Below, one piece after another: positions 9,136-18,380 of a DNA stretch of 64,000 nucleotides. The notes beneath the pieces were generated by a model. The model saw only the letters and a program-made list of their open reading frames with translations, made no database searches and had not been told where the DNA came from. A program made the position numbers and the translations under genes. Position 1 is the first letter of the stretch; every line of letters starts with the position of its first letter. Origin of the DNA: Microbulbifer sp. MKSA007 (lineage in GTDB: Bacteria > Pseudomonadota > Gammaproteobacteria > Pseudomonadales > Cellvibrionaceae); assembly GCA_032615215.1 (NCBI GenBank), contig CP128433.1:951501-1015500 (forward strand), written 5' to 3'.

Positions 9136-9727
9136 ACCCATTCGCGATATTGATCACAAAGAAATAATTTTCTTTGTTTTTCTGTTTTTACCGGGCTCCA
9201 ATATTTCTATATTGATGCAGCCCGGTGTCCCTCATTGAAGTAAGCCGTACTAGTTTGTTCCTTGTTTTATGGTACAGATTTCCTTTTAGCGATAGCCCAC
9301 TTCTGTCGCGCCCTGGGTAAATTAGAAGTTTCAAAATATTTCACAGAATTACCTGGTAAAAAACAGGGGTATTTTGATCGTACTAGTTACTTATTGCTTT
9401 AAAAATCATAAAGCCGATATTTTTTTGCGATATAGACCGCTTATGATTTTTAGGTGGCAGTATTTGCAGGTTTTTTGTCGCTTATTAAATGTAGTTGGGG
9501 CTGAGGGTATTAAAACGGGTTTACAGGTGCAGTATTTTCGCCGACAAACGTCAAACCCTTTATACGGATGTTGGGTTGCCGTTGAGGTAGAAGTAAATAT
9601 CAGGAGTGTACGAGAAAAAAGTCTGCCTTATTTCGCGTTTTCAATACAGGTAAGACAATAAAAAGAGGCATTGCGGAAGCTGTAGTCGATAAAAATAAAA
9701 AAGACAAGCGCACGGGTGCTGTTATCA
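9136..9727. other. Long non-coding stretch after apbC
   Basis: About 590 AT-rich bases. One 95-codon frame (9374-9661) is present but has no family resemblance, no ribosome-binding site and an unlikely amino-acid mix, so I do not call it. I see no RNA gene or strong hairpin. Confidence 0.45.
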
Positions 9728-10119
9728 ATGAATTTTCATATTAGCTATCGGCCGGCGGGTGGAATAGCGCGTGTGCTTTTTTTGGTCCGGTGGGGTATAA
9801 GGACAAAATAGAAGCCATTGCACTACTGGTGGAAAAGTATCGCCACCGAAAACCCCTACGTGTACTACTCGACCTGCGTTATGCGCGCAGCAAAACCACA
9901 CTGGAGGAGCACCAGAAGTTTATTCACTTTATTGCTGAGAACCCTGTACTGCGACGGGCATTTATCGCGGTGTTACATCCGCGAGGGCGCTGGACCTGTC
10001 CGCTGCCCAGCCATGGCTCCTGCCTGTGCAGGCTCAGTTCTAGGGAGTTCGTTGTGGAGGCCGAGGCAGAGGCCTGGCTAGCCCAGATAAAGGGCGCACC
10101 TCAGCCTCTTGCTCTCTAG
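9728..10119 (+). pseudogene. STAS/SpoIIAA-like domain protein, three frameshifts
   Basis: Translation from the ATG at 9728 begins MNFHISYRPAGGIARVLF. At a run of seven T (9777-9783) it must shift -1 to continue FGPVGYKDKIEAIALL and on to FIAVLHPR. Around 9981-9987 another -1 shift gives ALDLSAAQPWLLPVQAQF, and at about 10040 a +1 shift returns to REFVVEAEAEAWLAQI. The joined ~130-residue product resembles STAS-type proteins (LRVLLDLRYAR strand, FVVEAEAEAWL end). No single frame codes for it, so the gene looks dead. The family assignment is tentative; the frame switching is directly visible. Confidence 0.55.
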
Positions 10120-10127
10120 GGGAGGAG

Positions 10128-11129
10128 TTAGGCCTGCTGGTTGCGCGCCTGTTGGGCTTCAGCCTGGCGGCGACGCTCCTCTCTCTTTTGCTCGCGGCGG
10201 GAGACGGTTTGCGCGCGGGCGTCCTGGCCAATGTGTACTTCACCGCGCTGTTTGGCTAGCTGAATTTGCTTTTCGCGCTCGCGGAAACGGGCTCGGTCGG
10301 CTTCAGGCACCTTGTCGTGGCAGTGCGGGCAGCTTACGCCCTGCTCGAACAGGGGAGACTGCTGGTCTTCCTCTGTGATGGGCATGCGGCATGCGTTGCA
10401 TTGATCGTATTTGCCGCGTTCCAGGTTGTGGTTGACTGTCACCCGCTCATCGAAAACAAAGCACTCGCCTTCCCACAGGGATTCTTCTGCGGGGACTTCT
10501 TCCAGGTACTTCAAAATACCGCCGTGGAGGTGATACACCTCTTCGAAGCCCTGCTCTTTCATATAGGCTGTGGACTTCTCGCAGCGGATACCGCCGGTGC
10601 AGAACATGGCGACCTTCTTATGCTTGGCCGGGTCCATATTCTCTTTTACGTACTGTGGGAACTCGCGGAAAGTCTCAGTTTCCGGGTTGATGGAATTCTT
10701 GAAAGTACCGACCTGGAATTCATAGTCATTGCGGGTGTCGACGACAACAACTTCTGGATCGCTGATCAGGGCATTCCAGTCTTTGGGTTTGACATAGGTG
10801 CCGACGGTGCGCAGTGGGTCAATACCCTCTACACCCATGGTGACAATTTCCTTCTTTAGCTTCACTTTGCTGCGCAGGAAGGGCATTGCCTGGGTGATGG
10901 ACTCTTTGTAGTCCAGGTCGGCGAGGCGCTTGTCTGACTTCAAATGGGCTAATACCGCGTCGATACCTTCGCGGGAGCCGGCTACGGTGCCATTGATACC
11001 CTCTTGGGCCAACAGCAGGGTGCCGCGAACACTGTTTTCTTGCATCACCTCCAGCAGAGGGGCGCGAAGCGTTTCAAAGTTCTCAAGGGTAACGAACTTA
11101 TACAGTGCACAGACAACAAATTGGTTCAT
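10128..11129 (-). CDS. trhO: tRNA uridine-34 hydroxylase TrhO (YceA, rhodanese-like)
   Basis: 333 residues. An N-terminal acylphosphatase-like domain (about 1-95) is followed by a rhodanese domain (about 120-220) with active-site loop CTGGIRCEKSTAYM, and then a zinc-ribbon-like stretch (CNACRMPI ... CPHCHDK). The C-terminal tail is Arg/Gln-rich. TrhO hydroxylates uridine-34 of certain tRNAs, the first step to 5-methoxy/carboxymethoxyuridine. The N-terminus MNQFVVCALYKFV matches the family. Monocistronic. Confidence 0.95.
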   Translation of the reverse strand: MNQFVVCALYKFVTLENFETLRAPLLEVMQENSVRGTLLLAQEGINGTVAGSREGIDAVLAHLKSDKRLADLDYKESITQAMPFLRSKVKLKKEIVTMGVEGIDPLRTVGTYVKPKDWNALISDPEVVVVDTRNDYEFQVGTFKNSINPETETFREFPQYVKENMDPAKHKKVAMFCTGGIRCEKSTAYMKEQGFEEVYHLHGGILKYLEEVPAEESLWEGECFVFDERVTVNHNLERGKYDQCNACRMPITEEDQQSPLFEQGVSCPHCHDKVPEADRARFREREKQIQLAKQRGEVHIGQDARAQTVSRREQKREERRRQAEAQQARNQQA

Positions 11130-11326
11130 GGTACTTCCTCAGTTGCGGGCCGGATCGCAAATCCGGAGCAGAAAAAATCGCCGCGCATTTTATCGCAAAA
11201 AAAGGAGCTTGTCGTACAGTAAGCAGGCGGTCCGCATCTGCAAGAAAAGGGATTTGTAGTTGACCGCCGGGCCGCAAGTTGTCAAAGTTCTGGCCGAAAT
11301 TTCAAGGTCACAGCGAGGCGAATCCC

Positions 11327-11587
11327 ATGGGCGAAGAGTTTGCACCGAAAGAGTCGGAGTTGAGCCAGATCTATCGGGAGGGCGAGGTTTCCGTCCAGAT
11401 CGATATTTATGAAGATGGTGAGGGCGGCTGGCTGCTTGAAATCGTCGATGAACACAACAACTCAACCGTTTGGGAAGATGCGTTTGAGACTGAGCGGGAA
11501 GCACTGGACGAAGCGCTCGATGCTCTTAAAGAGGAGGGGATCGCTACCTTTGTTGGGCCAGTTCAGGAAGCCGACGGCAGCTGGTAA
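11327..11587 (+). CDS. Small acidic conserved protein of unknown function
   Basis: 86 residues, strongly acidic, with two similar beta-strand stretches (VSVQIDIYEDGEGGWLLEIVDE) and a helix rich in Glu/Ala/Leu near the end. The ATG at 11327 is chosen over an upstream TTG because GAGG lies about 9 bases before it. No signal peptide or membrane helix, so cytoplasmic. I do not recognise the family by function. Confidence 0.7.
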   Translation: MGEEFAPKESELSQIYREGEVSVQIDIYEDGEGGWLLEIVDEHNNSTVWEDAFETEREALDEALDALKEEGIATFVGPVQEADGSW

Positions 11588-11790
11588 GTCCTCTTCAGGG
11601 TGAATCGGCTGACTGGCAATTCCCAGCGGGAGTTGTGGCAAAAGTCGGCTGACATCTGTTCAAACTGCTATGGTTAATGTGAGAAGGGAATCGCGACTGT
11701 GTAACAGCACACCCAATCACAGTGCCGCCGCGAGACAATGGTGGAATCCAGGTCTCCGGCGGTACTACCTAACCTGCGGTTACCCTCCCC

Positions 11791-12324
11791 ATGAACCTGC
11801 GCTACCTTATTCTGCTGGTGACTATATTAAGTCCACTGGTATCCGCAGAGAGCATCCGCCTTTCCAATCGACAGCTGCTCACCACTGACCTGAAAGAAGC
11901 CCGACTTATCTCCGAATTGAGTGGCTATGCCATCGTTGCCGGGCGCCATTGTCTCGATTGCGACGAGAACCTGGCAATTTATATACAGAGAGTTGGCCGC
12001 GCCGATATGGGGATAAACCCAGAGAAAATTGGTATTGAGGCTGATCGCTATACCTATCCCGGCCGCTATCTAGATTACATGACCAAGAAACTGGTGGAAA
12101 AAACCCGCATGTTTTATGGGCTCTGTCACGAGGGGCAGCCATCGCTTTTATGGCTAACGGAATACAGGGAGGGTGAGCGCTGGGTAAAATCAGAATACTT
12201 AATATTAATTGGCGAGGATGGATTAAAACATCGCTATACCGAGAACCAGCAGCCGAGCCTGTTTTATATCGGAAATTCAAATTGTACAGAGCTAGAAGGG
12301 TTTTTAATGGAGATGGAACCCTGA
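11791..12324 (+). CDS. Exported hypothetical protein
   Basis: 177 residues with an N-terminal signal peptide (hydrophobic about 4-18, cleavage probably after SPLVSA). The mature part contains a CLDC pair near residue 50 and further Cys residues (GLCHEG, NSNCTE) that could form disulfides in the periplasm. No family recognised. There is no clear ribosome-binding site before the ATG. A hairpin that ends the convergent gene lies just downstream. Confidence 0.7.
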   Translation: MNLRYLILLVTILSPLVSAESIRLSNRQLLTTDLKEARLISELSGYAIVAGRHCLDCDENLAIYIQRVGRADMGINPEKIGIEADRYTYPGRYLDYMTKKLVEKTRMFYGLCHEGQPSLLWLTEYREGERWVKSEYLILIGEDGLKHRYTENQQPSLFYIGNSNCTELEGFLMEMEP

Positions 12325-12362
12325 TTGCTTTTTGGTGGATTAGATATAAATTCTTTTAACAA

Positions 12363-12390
12363 TAAAAAAACCCCGCTGGAGGGCGGGGTC
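12363..12390 (-). terminator. Rho-independent terminator of the 3D-domain gene
   Basis: On the minus strand CCCCGCC and GGCGGGG-type arms form a GC-rich stem (CCCCGC...GCGGGG) followed by a run of seven T, 27 bases after the stop of the gene at 12417-12821. The A-run on the other side could let it also serve the convergent upstream gene. Confidence 0.8.
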
Positions 12391-12416
12391 ACAAGCTCTG
12401 TTGAAATTAGGTCTAA

Positions 12417-12821
12417 TTACTTTACGGGTTCAAAAACAATCTTCAGTTTTTTCTTGCCCCAGGCGCGGGCTTTCTTAATGTCTTTCTCCATCCAAACATC
12501 GATTCGGTTAGTAAAACGCTTGTTCATACGGTCGCGCACGGTATAGGTGCCAGGCAGACCTTCAATTTTAACTTTGGCGCCGTTAGTCAGACCGTGTTTT
12601 TCCAGGTCACGGGATACGGCGATAATTTTGTCACCGGGGCGCAGGCGGTTGTTCCAAGCTGCTACCCAGGGATCACTGTCAGTTTGTCCGGGTACAGAGT
12701 TGTAAGCAGTTGCGTCAACAATCATGGTTTTCTTAAGTGCTGCTGAGGCATTAACGCTTACACCGATAGCGAGCAAGGCAGCAATAAAAAAGGCAGTATT
12801 TCGCAGAGTCTGTTTCATCAT
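12417..12821 (-). CDS. Exported 3D-domain (double-psi beta-barrel) protein
   Basis: 134 residues with a signal peptide (about 1-27, ending VNASA). The mature ~105 residues fit the 3D domain (PF06725), named for its aspartates: VDATAYNS, GDKIIAVS, GLPGTYTVRDRM and NRIDVWM. The fold is shared with MltA and RlpA-type peptidoglycan-active proteins, so a periplasmic cell-wall role is likely but not shown. GGAGG lies 9 bases before the first of two adjacent ATG codons. Confidence 0.8.
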   Translation of the reverse strand: MMKQTLRNTAFFIAALLAIGVSVNASAALKKTMIVDATAYNSVPGQTDSDPWVAAWNNRLRPGDKIIAVSRDLEKHGLTNGAKVKIEGLPGTYTVRDRMNKRFTNRIDVWMEKDIKKARAWGKKKLKIVFEPVK

Positions 12822-13327
12822 GTCCCATTACCTCCAGGTCATAAATGGTCACAAGCCAAGGGCTGCTTGTGAAATTTCCAAGTTTGTTTGGAAATCGTTG
12901 ATCAATATTTAATCAACGCTGGCTATATTACCGGCGATTCCTGAGGTATCAACTTTTTCCTGCAAAGCGAGAAAAAGCCGTATGAATTGGCGGGTTATTT
13001 ACAGAAAATAAAAAAATGGATTAATTTTAAGATATAAAGAACAATAAAATTGCACTGTATATATTTTGTACAGGAGGAAATGGCCGGATAGAACCCAGCT
13101 CCTTGGTAAATGGTTTCAAAAGAGAAAAATTGCGTGACAGCGATGTCATTCTAAAGAGTCGTGCTAGGAGTGGTGGAGGGCATTGCTTAGCATGACTGGA
13201 ACAGTAAAAAATTCCTCATAAATTATTTGTGACTTATTCTCCATATATTGCTGATATGACAAAAAACAGCAGGTTTTAGCGGAAAAACCGGTGCGTCACA
13301 TTAAAAAGTGCAGGGAATCCCCAGTAC
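12822..13327. other. Non-coding AT-rich region
   Basis: About 500 bases with the promoter of the 3D-domain gene at one end. No gene seen. A CTGTA...TACAG dyad at 13055-13073 is too widely spaced for a LexA box. No tRNA or strong terminator. Confidence 0.4.
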
Positions 13328-14065
13328 TTACAGCGCGGTTTCGGGGTTTTCCAGTATCGGTTCCACCTGGCTGCGCAATGCGGATAAGTAGTCACTGTCT
13401 TCCTGGAGGTCCGGCAGCTTGTGCTGTATGTCCAGCTTCACCGTTTTTTCCAACCAGATGATGGCTTCCTCCAGGTTTCCCTGCCATTCACAGACTTGCC
13501 CCAGGTTGAAATAGGTGATGGCAAGGTTCTGCCATTCCGCCTGTTCGCGCAGGCCTTGAATTGCACTCTTATATAGAAGGTAAGCCGAGCGTAGAAGATG
13601 AGCTCGCTGAGTGTGCTCCTTCTCCGTTGCTGCTTGCTGATGGTAAGTGTGTGCCATGGCTGACCGCACTCTCGCGGTGGACTGCGGTAGCACCGCGCCC
13701 TCATCCAGGTAATTGAGGACCGATTCGAACTGTGCGCGGGCAAGGGGGTAGAGGTCAGGTCGCGCTTGGGCGCTAAATGCATTGAGCACAATGCCGTAGC
13801 GGTAGCGCAGGGCCTGTTGTTGATCCGGATAGTCAGATAGTGAGGAGATGGCCTTTTCGTAAAGTGGCAGTGCGTCGGCGTAGTTGCCCGTGCGGGCGTA
13901 GGTTTCAGCCTCAGTAACCAATGCCAGGGAGTGTTGGGCCTGGGATAGATGGTGCCCTAATTGTTTTTTCCCGGAGTTTGAGCTTATGGATATTGCTGCT
14001 AGCAATACGGCGATGCCAAGCAGTGCATAAAACAGCATGAGCAGGTTTGAGAGATGTTTGTGCAT
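13328..14065 (-). CDS. TPR-repeat membrane-anchored protein
   Basis: 245 residues. One N-terminal membrane helix (about 8-28) is followed by helical repeats with TPR features (YADALPLYEKAIS; NLAITYFNLGQVCEWQGNLEEAIIWLEKTV). The bulk is probably periplasmic. TPR domains bind proteins; the partner is unknown. The ATG at 14065 is preferred over a GTG two codons earlier because GGGAAG lies 6 bases upstream. It lies upstream of ydiJ's convergent end in the same direction, separated by a hairpin. Confidence 0.8.
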   Translation of the reverse strand: MHKHLSNLLMLFYALLGIAVLLAAISISSNSGKKQLGHHLSQAQHSLALVTEAETYARTGNYADALPLYEKAISSLSDYPDQQQALRYRYGIVLNAFSAQARPDLYPLARAQFESVLNYLDEGAVLPQSTARVRSAMAHTYHQQAATEKEHTQRAHLLRSAYLLYKSAIQGLREQAEWQNLAITYFNLGQVCEWQGNLEEAIIWLEKTVKLDIQHKLPDLQEDSDYLSALRSQVEPILENPETAL

Positions 14066-14097
14066 AGGCACTTCCCGCAGGCTACTTTGGGTGGACG

Positions 14098-14127
14098 GTA
14101 AGAGACCCGGAGATATGGGCCTCTTAC
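14098..14127. terminator. Hairpin between the ydiJ-like and TPR genes
   Basis: GTAAGAGACCC and GGGCCTCTTAC form an 11-bp stem with one mismatch, just after the ydiJ stop on the minus strand. No T-run follows, so this is only a possible terminator. Confidence 0.45.
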
Positions 14128-14139
14128 GTCAGTAAATGC

Positions 14140-17100
14140 CTATTTATCCAGTTGTGCCAGTAGCCCCTGTAGCGGATGGCGCAAGGATACGCCTGCAAAG
14201 CGACTGGCCTGGCAACGACAGGAATAGCCGGTGGCCAACTGGTTTTCGCCACTGTTCAATCGGGGCGCCCAGGATTGCTGGAAAATGACTCGTGAGGTCT
14301 CTTTGTGATCTGCTTCGTGGCCATAGGTACCGGCCATACCGCAGCAGCCGAGGCTCTCGGTAGCGAGTTCCAGGCCCAGGGCAGTGAAAACATTTTGCCA
14401 GTCTTTCACCGAGGCGGTGGCATTGGTTTGTTCACTGCAATGGGGCAGAAGCTGGAAGTTGGCGGGCGCTATGCGGTGGCGCTGTTGTTCCAGGTGCTCC
14501 CGCTGCGAAGCCAGCCATTCCTGTAACAAGTGGACCTTGGGTGCCTCATCGCCCATCAGCTTTTTATACTCGGAGCGATAAGTCAGGGTCATTGAGGGGT
14601 CGATGCCCACAAGGGGAATACCGCTGGCGGCGAGGTCGTTAAGCATCTGGCTGTTTAATTCAGCGACCCTCTGGAACTGGCGCAGGAAACCGTGCACATG
14701 TAGGGGTTTGCCGTTGGCGCGGTAGGGCGCCAGCATGGGGACAAAATCGAGCTGCTTTAGCAAGCGCACGATGTCGGCAACCACTTGGGCATCAAAGTAA
14801 CTGGTAAAAGCATCCTGCACTATCACCACTGCGCGACTGCGCTGTGCCGGGCCCAAGGACTCCAGGCAGGCGGCACTGGCGACAGGCACACCCAGCTCCG
14901 CCATAGTCGCTTTCAAGGTTTTTTCCGATAACAGTGGGCTGTCCACCATGCCGAACAGGCGCTCCATCAGGAAGGAAACTGGCTTGAGTTTTAGTGGCCA
15001 GTTGTATAACTGAGGTAGCTTGGCCAGGTGTGGCATCAGGAATTCCAGCCCACCGACGGCGTAATCTTTTAGCGGACGCAAATAGCGGCTGTAGTAGAGT
15101 TCAAGGAATTTGCTGCGAAACTCCGGCACATCCACTTTTATCGGGCACTGCCCCACACAGGATTTACAGGCCAGGCAGCCTTGCATTGCCTCGTTAACTT
15201 CGTGATTGAAATCGTACTCGCCACGGGTTTTTGCCAGGGAATTGATAATGCGCTTGGGGAGTCCGACAAAAAAGGAGCGTTCCCGCAGGCGCTGGGCACT
15301 GGAGACCGCATCAACATTTTTTTCGCTGAGCAATCGCAGCCATTCGCGCATTAAAGAGGCGCGCCCCTTGGGAGAGTGAATACGGTTGCGAGTGGCCTTG
15401 TAGGAAGGGCACATGGCATCGTCGGGGTTCCAGTTAAAGCAAGCACCATTGCCGTTGCAGTGCACACCTTCCTCATAGCCCTCCCAGACCTGGGCGGGAA
15501 TTTGCCGGTCCCGCTCGCCTCGGGTGGATACCTCGTCAATTTTCAGCAGCTGGCTGTCATCACTGGGGGTAGCTATTTTCCCTGGATTGAGTTGGTTGCG
15601 AGGATCGAAGGCGGCTTTGATTTTTTGCAGCTCAGGGTAGAGCTCGCCAAAAAATTCCGGTGCGTATTCAGACCTGACACCTTTCCCATGCTCCCCCCAC
15701 AAAAGGCCCTTATATTTCTGAGTGAGGGCGACCACCTGATCGGTGATCGGACGAATTTGTGCGGCTTGCCGGGGGTCTTTCATATCAATTGCCGGACGCA
15801 CGTGCAGCACGCCCGCATCGACATGGCCAAACATACCGTAGTCGAGATTGGCCTCATCCAATACCGTTCGGAACTCAGCGATAAAATCCGCCAGGTTTTC
15901 CGGTGGTACTGCCGTGTCCTCGACAAAGGGAATTGGGCGTTTTTCTCCCTGGGCATTTCCCAGTAAGCCCACGGCCCGTTTGCGCATGGCCCAGATTCGA
16001 TTGACCTCGGCGTGGCCACGGGCAATGGAATAACCGAAACTTTTACTTGCCTGGCCAATAGCTTCATCAATATGAGCAGTAAATTGGGCTAGTGCCTGCT
16101 CCAATTCCTCTTCGCTATCGGCGGCGTACTCGACTAAATTAATGCCCTTGACCGGGCGATCGTCCGCTGGGAAAAATTCACTGACGCTGTGCCAGACGAT
16201 ATCTTCCATCGCCAGCTGCAACACTTTGCTGTCCACTGTCTCGATAGACATGGGACCGGCCAGCATCAGGTCTTTGGCGTCGCGTAGCGCCTCTTGAAAA
16301 TGGTCGTACTTTAAATTGACTAGGGCGACACATTTGGGAATTGGCAACAGGTTGAGTTTTGCCTCGGCGATAAAACCCAGGGTTCCCTCTGAGCCACAGA
16401 GAACACTATTGAGGTTAAAGCCTTTATCGTCGCGAATATGAGCCAGGTCGTAGCCGGTGAGGCAGCGGTTGAGCTTGGGAAACTTTGCTGTGATTAACTC
16501 TGCTTTTGTACGCGCGATAGAATCACAGACTTGGTGAACCTGTGCAGAGCGTTTATCCCCGACACTGACTTGTGCCAGCTCCTCATCGTCGATCGGGGCC
16601 GAGTGCCAAATCTCACCGCCCAATAATACGGTGTGTAACTCCAGCACGTGATCGCGGGTTTTGCCGTAGACACATGAACCCTGGCCTGAGGCATCGGTAT
16701 TGATCATGCCGCCAATGGTGGCCCGGTTACTGGTGGAAAGCTCCGGAGCAAAAAAGAGGCCGTGGGGTTTGAGTGCTGCATTCAGTTGATCTTTGACCAC
16801 TCCGGCCTGTACCCGGACCCAGCGCTTCTCAACATTGATTTCGAGGATCTGGTTCATATGGCGGGAGATATCCACAACCAGTCCATCGGTCAGGGACTGG
16901 CCGTTTGTACCGGTACCACCGCCACGGGGGGATAGCACTACCGAGTGAAACTCCTCCCTGTCAGCCAGCTCAGCGAGCAGCTGCAAGTCACGACTGTCGC
17001 GGGGATAAACAACGGCCTGGGGCAGGACCTGGTATATCGAATTATCGGTAGCCAGGACCGTGCGGCTGGCATAACTGGGGGTGGTATCGCCACGGAAACC

Positions 17101-17175
17101 TGCGTCCTTCAGTTCCTGCAAGAACTGCAAATAGAGCGCCTGAACCTCGTCGACTTCGCGCAATGCTGGAATCAT
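14140..17175 (-). CDS. ydiJ: YdiJ-type FAD-linked 2-hydroxyacid dehydrogenase with Fe-S domain
   Basis: 1011 residues, matching E. coli YdiJ (1018). An FAD-binding PCMH domain (about 50-270) carries PRGGGTGTNGQ and SNRATIGGMINTDASGQGS. An FAD oxidase C-terminal domain (about 280-560) follows with HVDAGVLHVRP and GEHGKGVRSEY. Then a ferredoxin-like domain has CLACKSCVGQCPIKVDVP, and a CCG-type domain near the end has ESLGCCGMAGTYGHE. Family members oxidise D-2-hydroxyglutarate or D-lactate-type substrates at the membrane. YdiJ has been linked to D-2-hydroxyglutarate; the exact substrate here is inferred. Long single-gene unit divergent from the light-response operon. Confidence 0.93.
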   Translation of the reverse strand: MIPALREVDEVQALYLQFLQELKDAGFRGDTTPSYASRTVLATDNSIYQVLPQAVVYPRDSRDLQLLAELADREEFHSVVLSPRGGGTGTNGQSLTDGLVVDISRHMNQILEINVEKRWVRVQAGVVKDQLNAALKPHGLFFAPELSTSNRATIGGMINTDASGQGSCVYGKTRDHVLELHTVLLGGEIWHSAPIDDEELAQVSVGDKRSAQVHQVCDSIARTKAELITAKFPKLNRCLTGYDLAHIRDDKGFNLNSVLCGSEGTLGFIAEAKLNLLPIPKCVALVNLKYDHFQEALRDAKDLMLAGPMSIETVDSKVLQLAMEDIVWHSVSEFFPADDRPVKGINLVEYAADSEEELEQALAQFTAHIDEAIGQASKSFGYSIARGHAEVNRIWAMRKRAVGLLGNAQGEKRPIPFVEDTAVPPENLADFIAEFRTVLDEANLDYGMFGHVDAGVLHVRPAIDMKDPRQAAQIRPITDQVVALTQKYKGLLWGEHGKGVRSEYAPEFFGELYPELQKIKAAFDPRNQLNPGKIATPSDDSQLLKIDEVSTRGERDRQIPAQVWEGYEEGVHCNGNGACFNWNPDDAMCPSYKATRNRIHSPKGRASLMREWLRLLSEKNVDAVSSAQRLRERSFFVGLPKRIINSLAKTRGEYDFNHEVNEAMQGCLACKSCVGQCPIKVDVPEFRSKFLELYYSRYLRPLKDYAVGGLEFLMPHLAKLPQLYNWPLKLKPVSFLMERLFGMVDSPLLSEKTLKATMAELGVPVASAACLESLGPAQRSRAVVIVQDAFTSYFDAQVVADIVRLLKQLDFVPMLAPYRANGKPLHVHGFLRQFQRVAELNSQMLNDLAASGIPLVGIDPSMTLTYRSEYKKLMGDEAPKVHLLQEWLASQREHLEQQRHRIAPANFQLLPHCSEQTNATASVKDWQNVFTALGLELATESLGCCGMAGTYGHEADHKETSRVIFQQSWAPRLNSGENQLATGYSCRCQASRFAGVSLRHPLQGLLAQLDK

Positions 17176-17333
17176 GAGCTAATCCGTACTTTCCGGGAGG
17201 TGTGGGCCGCATCGCAGACCGGGGACTGGCGATAAGAGTGCGCGCAGCGCTAAATCTCGGAATGAACGCGGCTTTGCATTGTAGCTTTGGTTTGCATTTG
17301 CGCAAGCCACGGCGACCTTGCAGGAGATTTTCA

Positions 17334-17368
17334 AAAACTTATACAAAGGCAGAGCTTGTATAAGTTTT
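17334..17368. promoter_or_regulatory. Perfect 13-bp dyad, putative LitR/PplR-type operator
   Basis: AAAACTTATACAA (17334-17346) and TTGTATAAGTTTT (17356-17368) are exact inverted copies separated by 9 bases. The core TATACA...TGTATA resembles the dyad I recall for class II LitR (PplR) MerR-type light regulators. The gene two downstream encodes such a regulator. The right arm overlaps the -35 of the promoter below, which is where a repressor would block RNA polymerase. Confidence 0.7.
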
Positions 17369-17384
17369 GGTGGCAGGCTATAAA
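17356..17384 (+). promoter_or_regulatory. Sigma-70-like promoter of the light-response operon
   Basis: TTGTAT (17356-17361) and TATAAA (17379-17384) are separated by exactly 17 bases, a near-consensus vegetative promoter. The predicted start is near 17391, giving a ~27-base leader before the ATG at 17418. Confidence 0.7.
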
Positions 17385-17417
17385 AAAGGTAGGCCATTAC
17401 CTGCTCACCTTGTGACT

Positions 17418-18380
17418 ATGAATATTCAATTCCTGCCGCATAAGATTCCCGTTGGTATCAGCCGCTGTGCCGTGGGTGATCCAGTTCGATATAACGGTAG
17501 CCATAAGCACAGCAAAGTCTGCACTCAGCTGCTGGGTAATTGCTTTGATCTGCAAGCTTACTGCCCGGAAGTGGCAATAGGCTTGGGAGTGCCCCGCCCG
17601 CCAATTCACCTGATTGTCAGTGATCGCCTGCGCGCAGTTGGGCGCGATGACACCAATATCGATGTGACAGAGGATCTTGAGGCTTACGCAGACGAGATAA
17701 GTCCGGAAGTCGAGCAGTTGCGCGGTTTTATCCTGATGCAAAAGTCTCCCAGCTGCGGTGTGCGTACTACCCCCCATTACAAAGAAGATGGTCGCGGTGT
17801 ACTGGCGCATTCGGCAGGTCTATTTGCTGCGCGTGTGAGAGAGAATTTCCCCCACCTCCCTATGGAGGAAGTAGGGCGGCTGAATGCCAGCGATATTCGC
17901 GAGAACTTTTTAACCCGAGTATTTGCTTACGATGCTTGGCATCGCTATGTATCGCCGGATCCTCGACCCGCTAAAGTTATTGAGTTTTACACCGCTTATA
18001 AGTACCTCTTGCTAGCCCATAGCCAGCCTCTGACCCGTGCCTTGGGTCAGTTTGTTTCCAACTCTCGTGCGGTGACCCCCGAAGAGTTCGCTTATGAAAT
18101 TCGTGGGCGGATTATGGATATTCTCTCCCAACATGCATCGCGCAAGGATCGAACCAATGCACTGATGCACAGCCAGGGGCACTTAAAGGGCTATTTAAGC
18201 CGGGAAGAGCGGGCTGAACTGGCCCAGCTTATCGAGGAGTACCGGCAAGGGCATAAACCGATTTCGGCGGTGCTTACTATGCTCCGTCATTACTTGCCGA
18301 GAAGCCCACACCACTTTATCCACAGCCAGGTCTTGCTCGCTGCCGAGCCGGCTGAATTAGGTTTATGTGAATTTCGATAA
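17418..18380 (+). CDS. DUF523 and DUF1722 (YbgA-like) domain protein
   Basis: 320 residues with two domains. DUF523 (about 5-150) has GISRCAVGDPVRYNG, CPEVAIGLGVPRPPI and LMQKSPSCGV, with several conserved cysteines that may bind metal or Fe-S. DUF1722/YbgA (about 190-305) has HSQPLTRALGQFV and HSQGHLKGYLS. Such proteins are commonly found beside photolyase genes, but the biochemical role is unsettled. The start is the ATG giving MNIQFLPHK; its ribosome-binding site is weak. Its TAA overlaps the ATG of the next gene by one base (TAATG), so the three genes form one operon. Confidence 0.88.
   Translation: MNIQFLPHKIPVGISRCAVGDPVRYNGSHKHSKVCTQLLGNCFDLQAYCPEVAIGLGVPRPPIHLIVSDRLRAVGRDDTNIDVTEDLEAYADEISPEVEQLRGFILMQKSPSCGVRTTPHYKEDGRGVLAHSAGLFAARVRENFPHLPMEEVGRLNASDIRENFLTRVFAYDAWHRYVSPDPRPAKVIEFYTAYKYLLLAHSQPLTRALGQFVSNSRAVTPEEFAYEIRGRIMDILSQHASRKDRTNALMHSQGHLKGYLSREERAELAQLIEEYRQGHKPISAVLTMLRHYLPRSPHHFIHSQVLLAAEPAELGLCEFR

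Noticed and set aside
9374..9661. 95-codon frame after apbC
   Set aside because: No ribosome-binding site, odd composition, no resemblance to a protein family.
13055..13073. CTGTA...TACAG dyad resembling a LexA box
   Set aside because: Spacing between CTGT and ACAG is 11 bases, not the 8 of a LexA site, and no SOS gene is adjacent.
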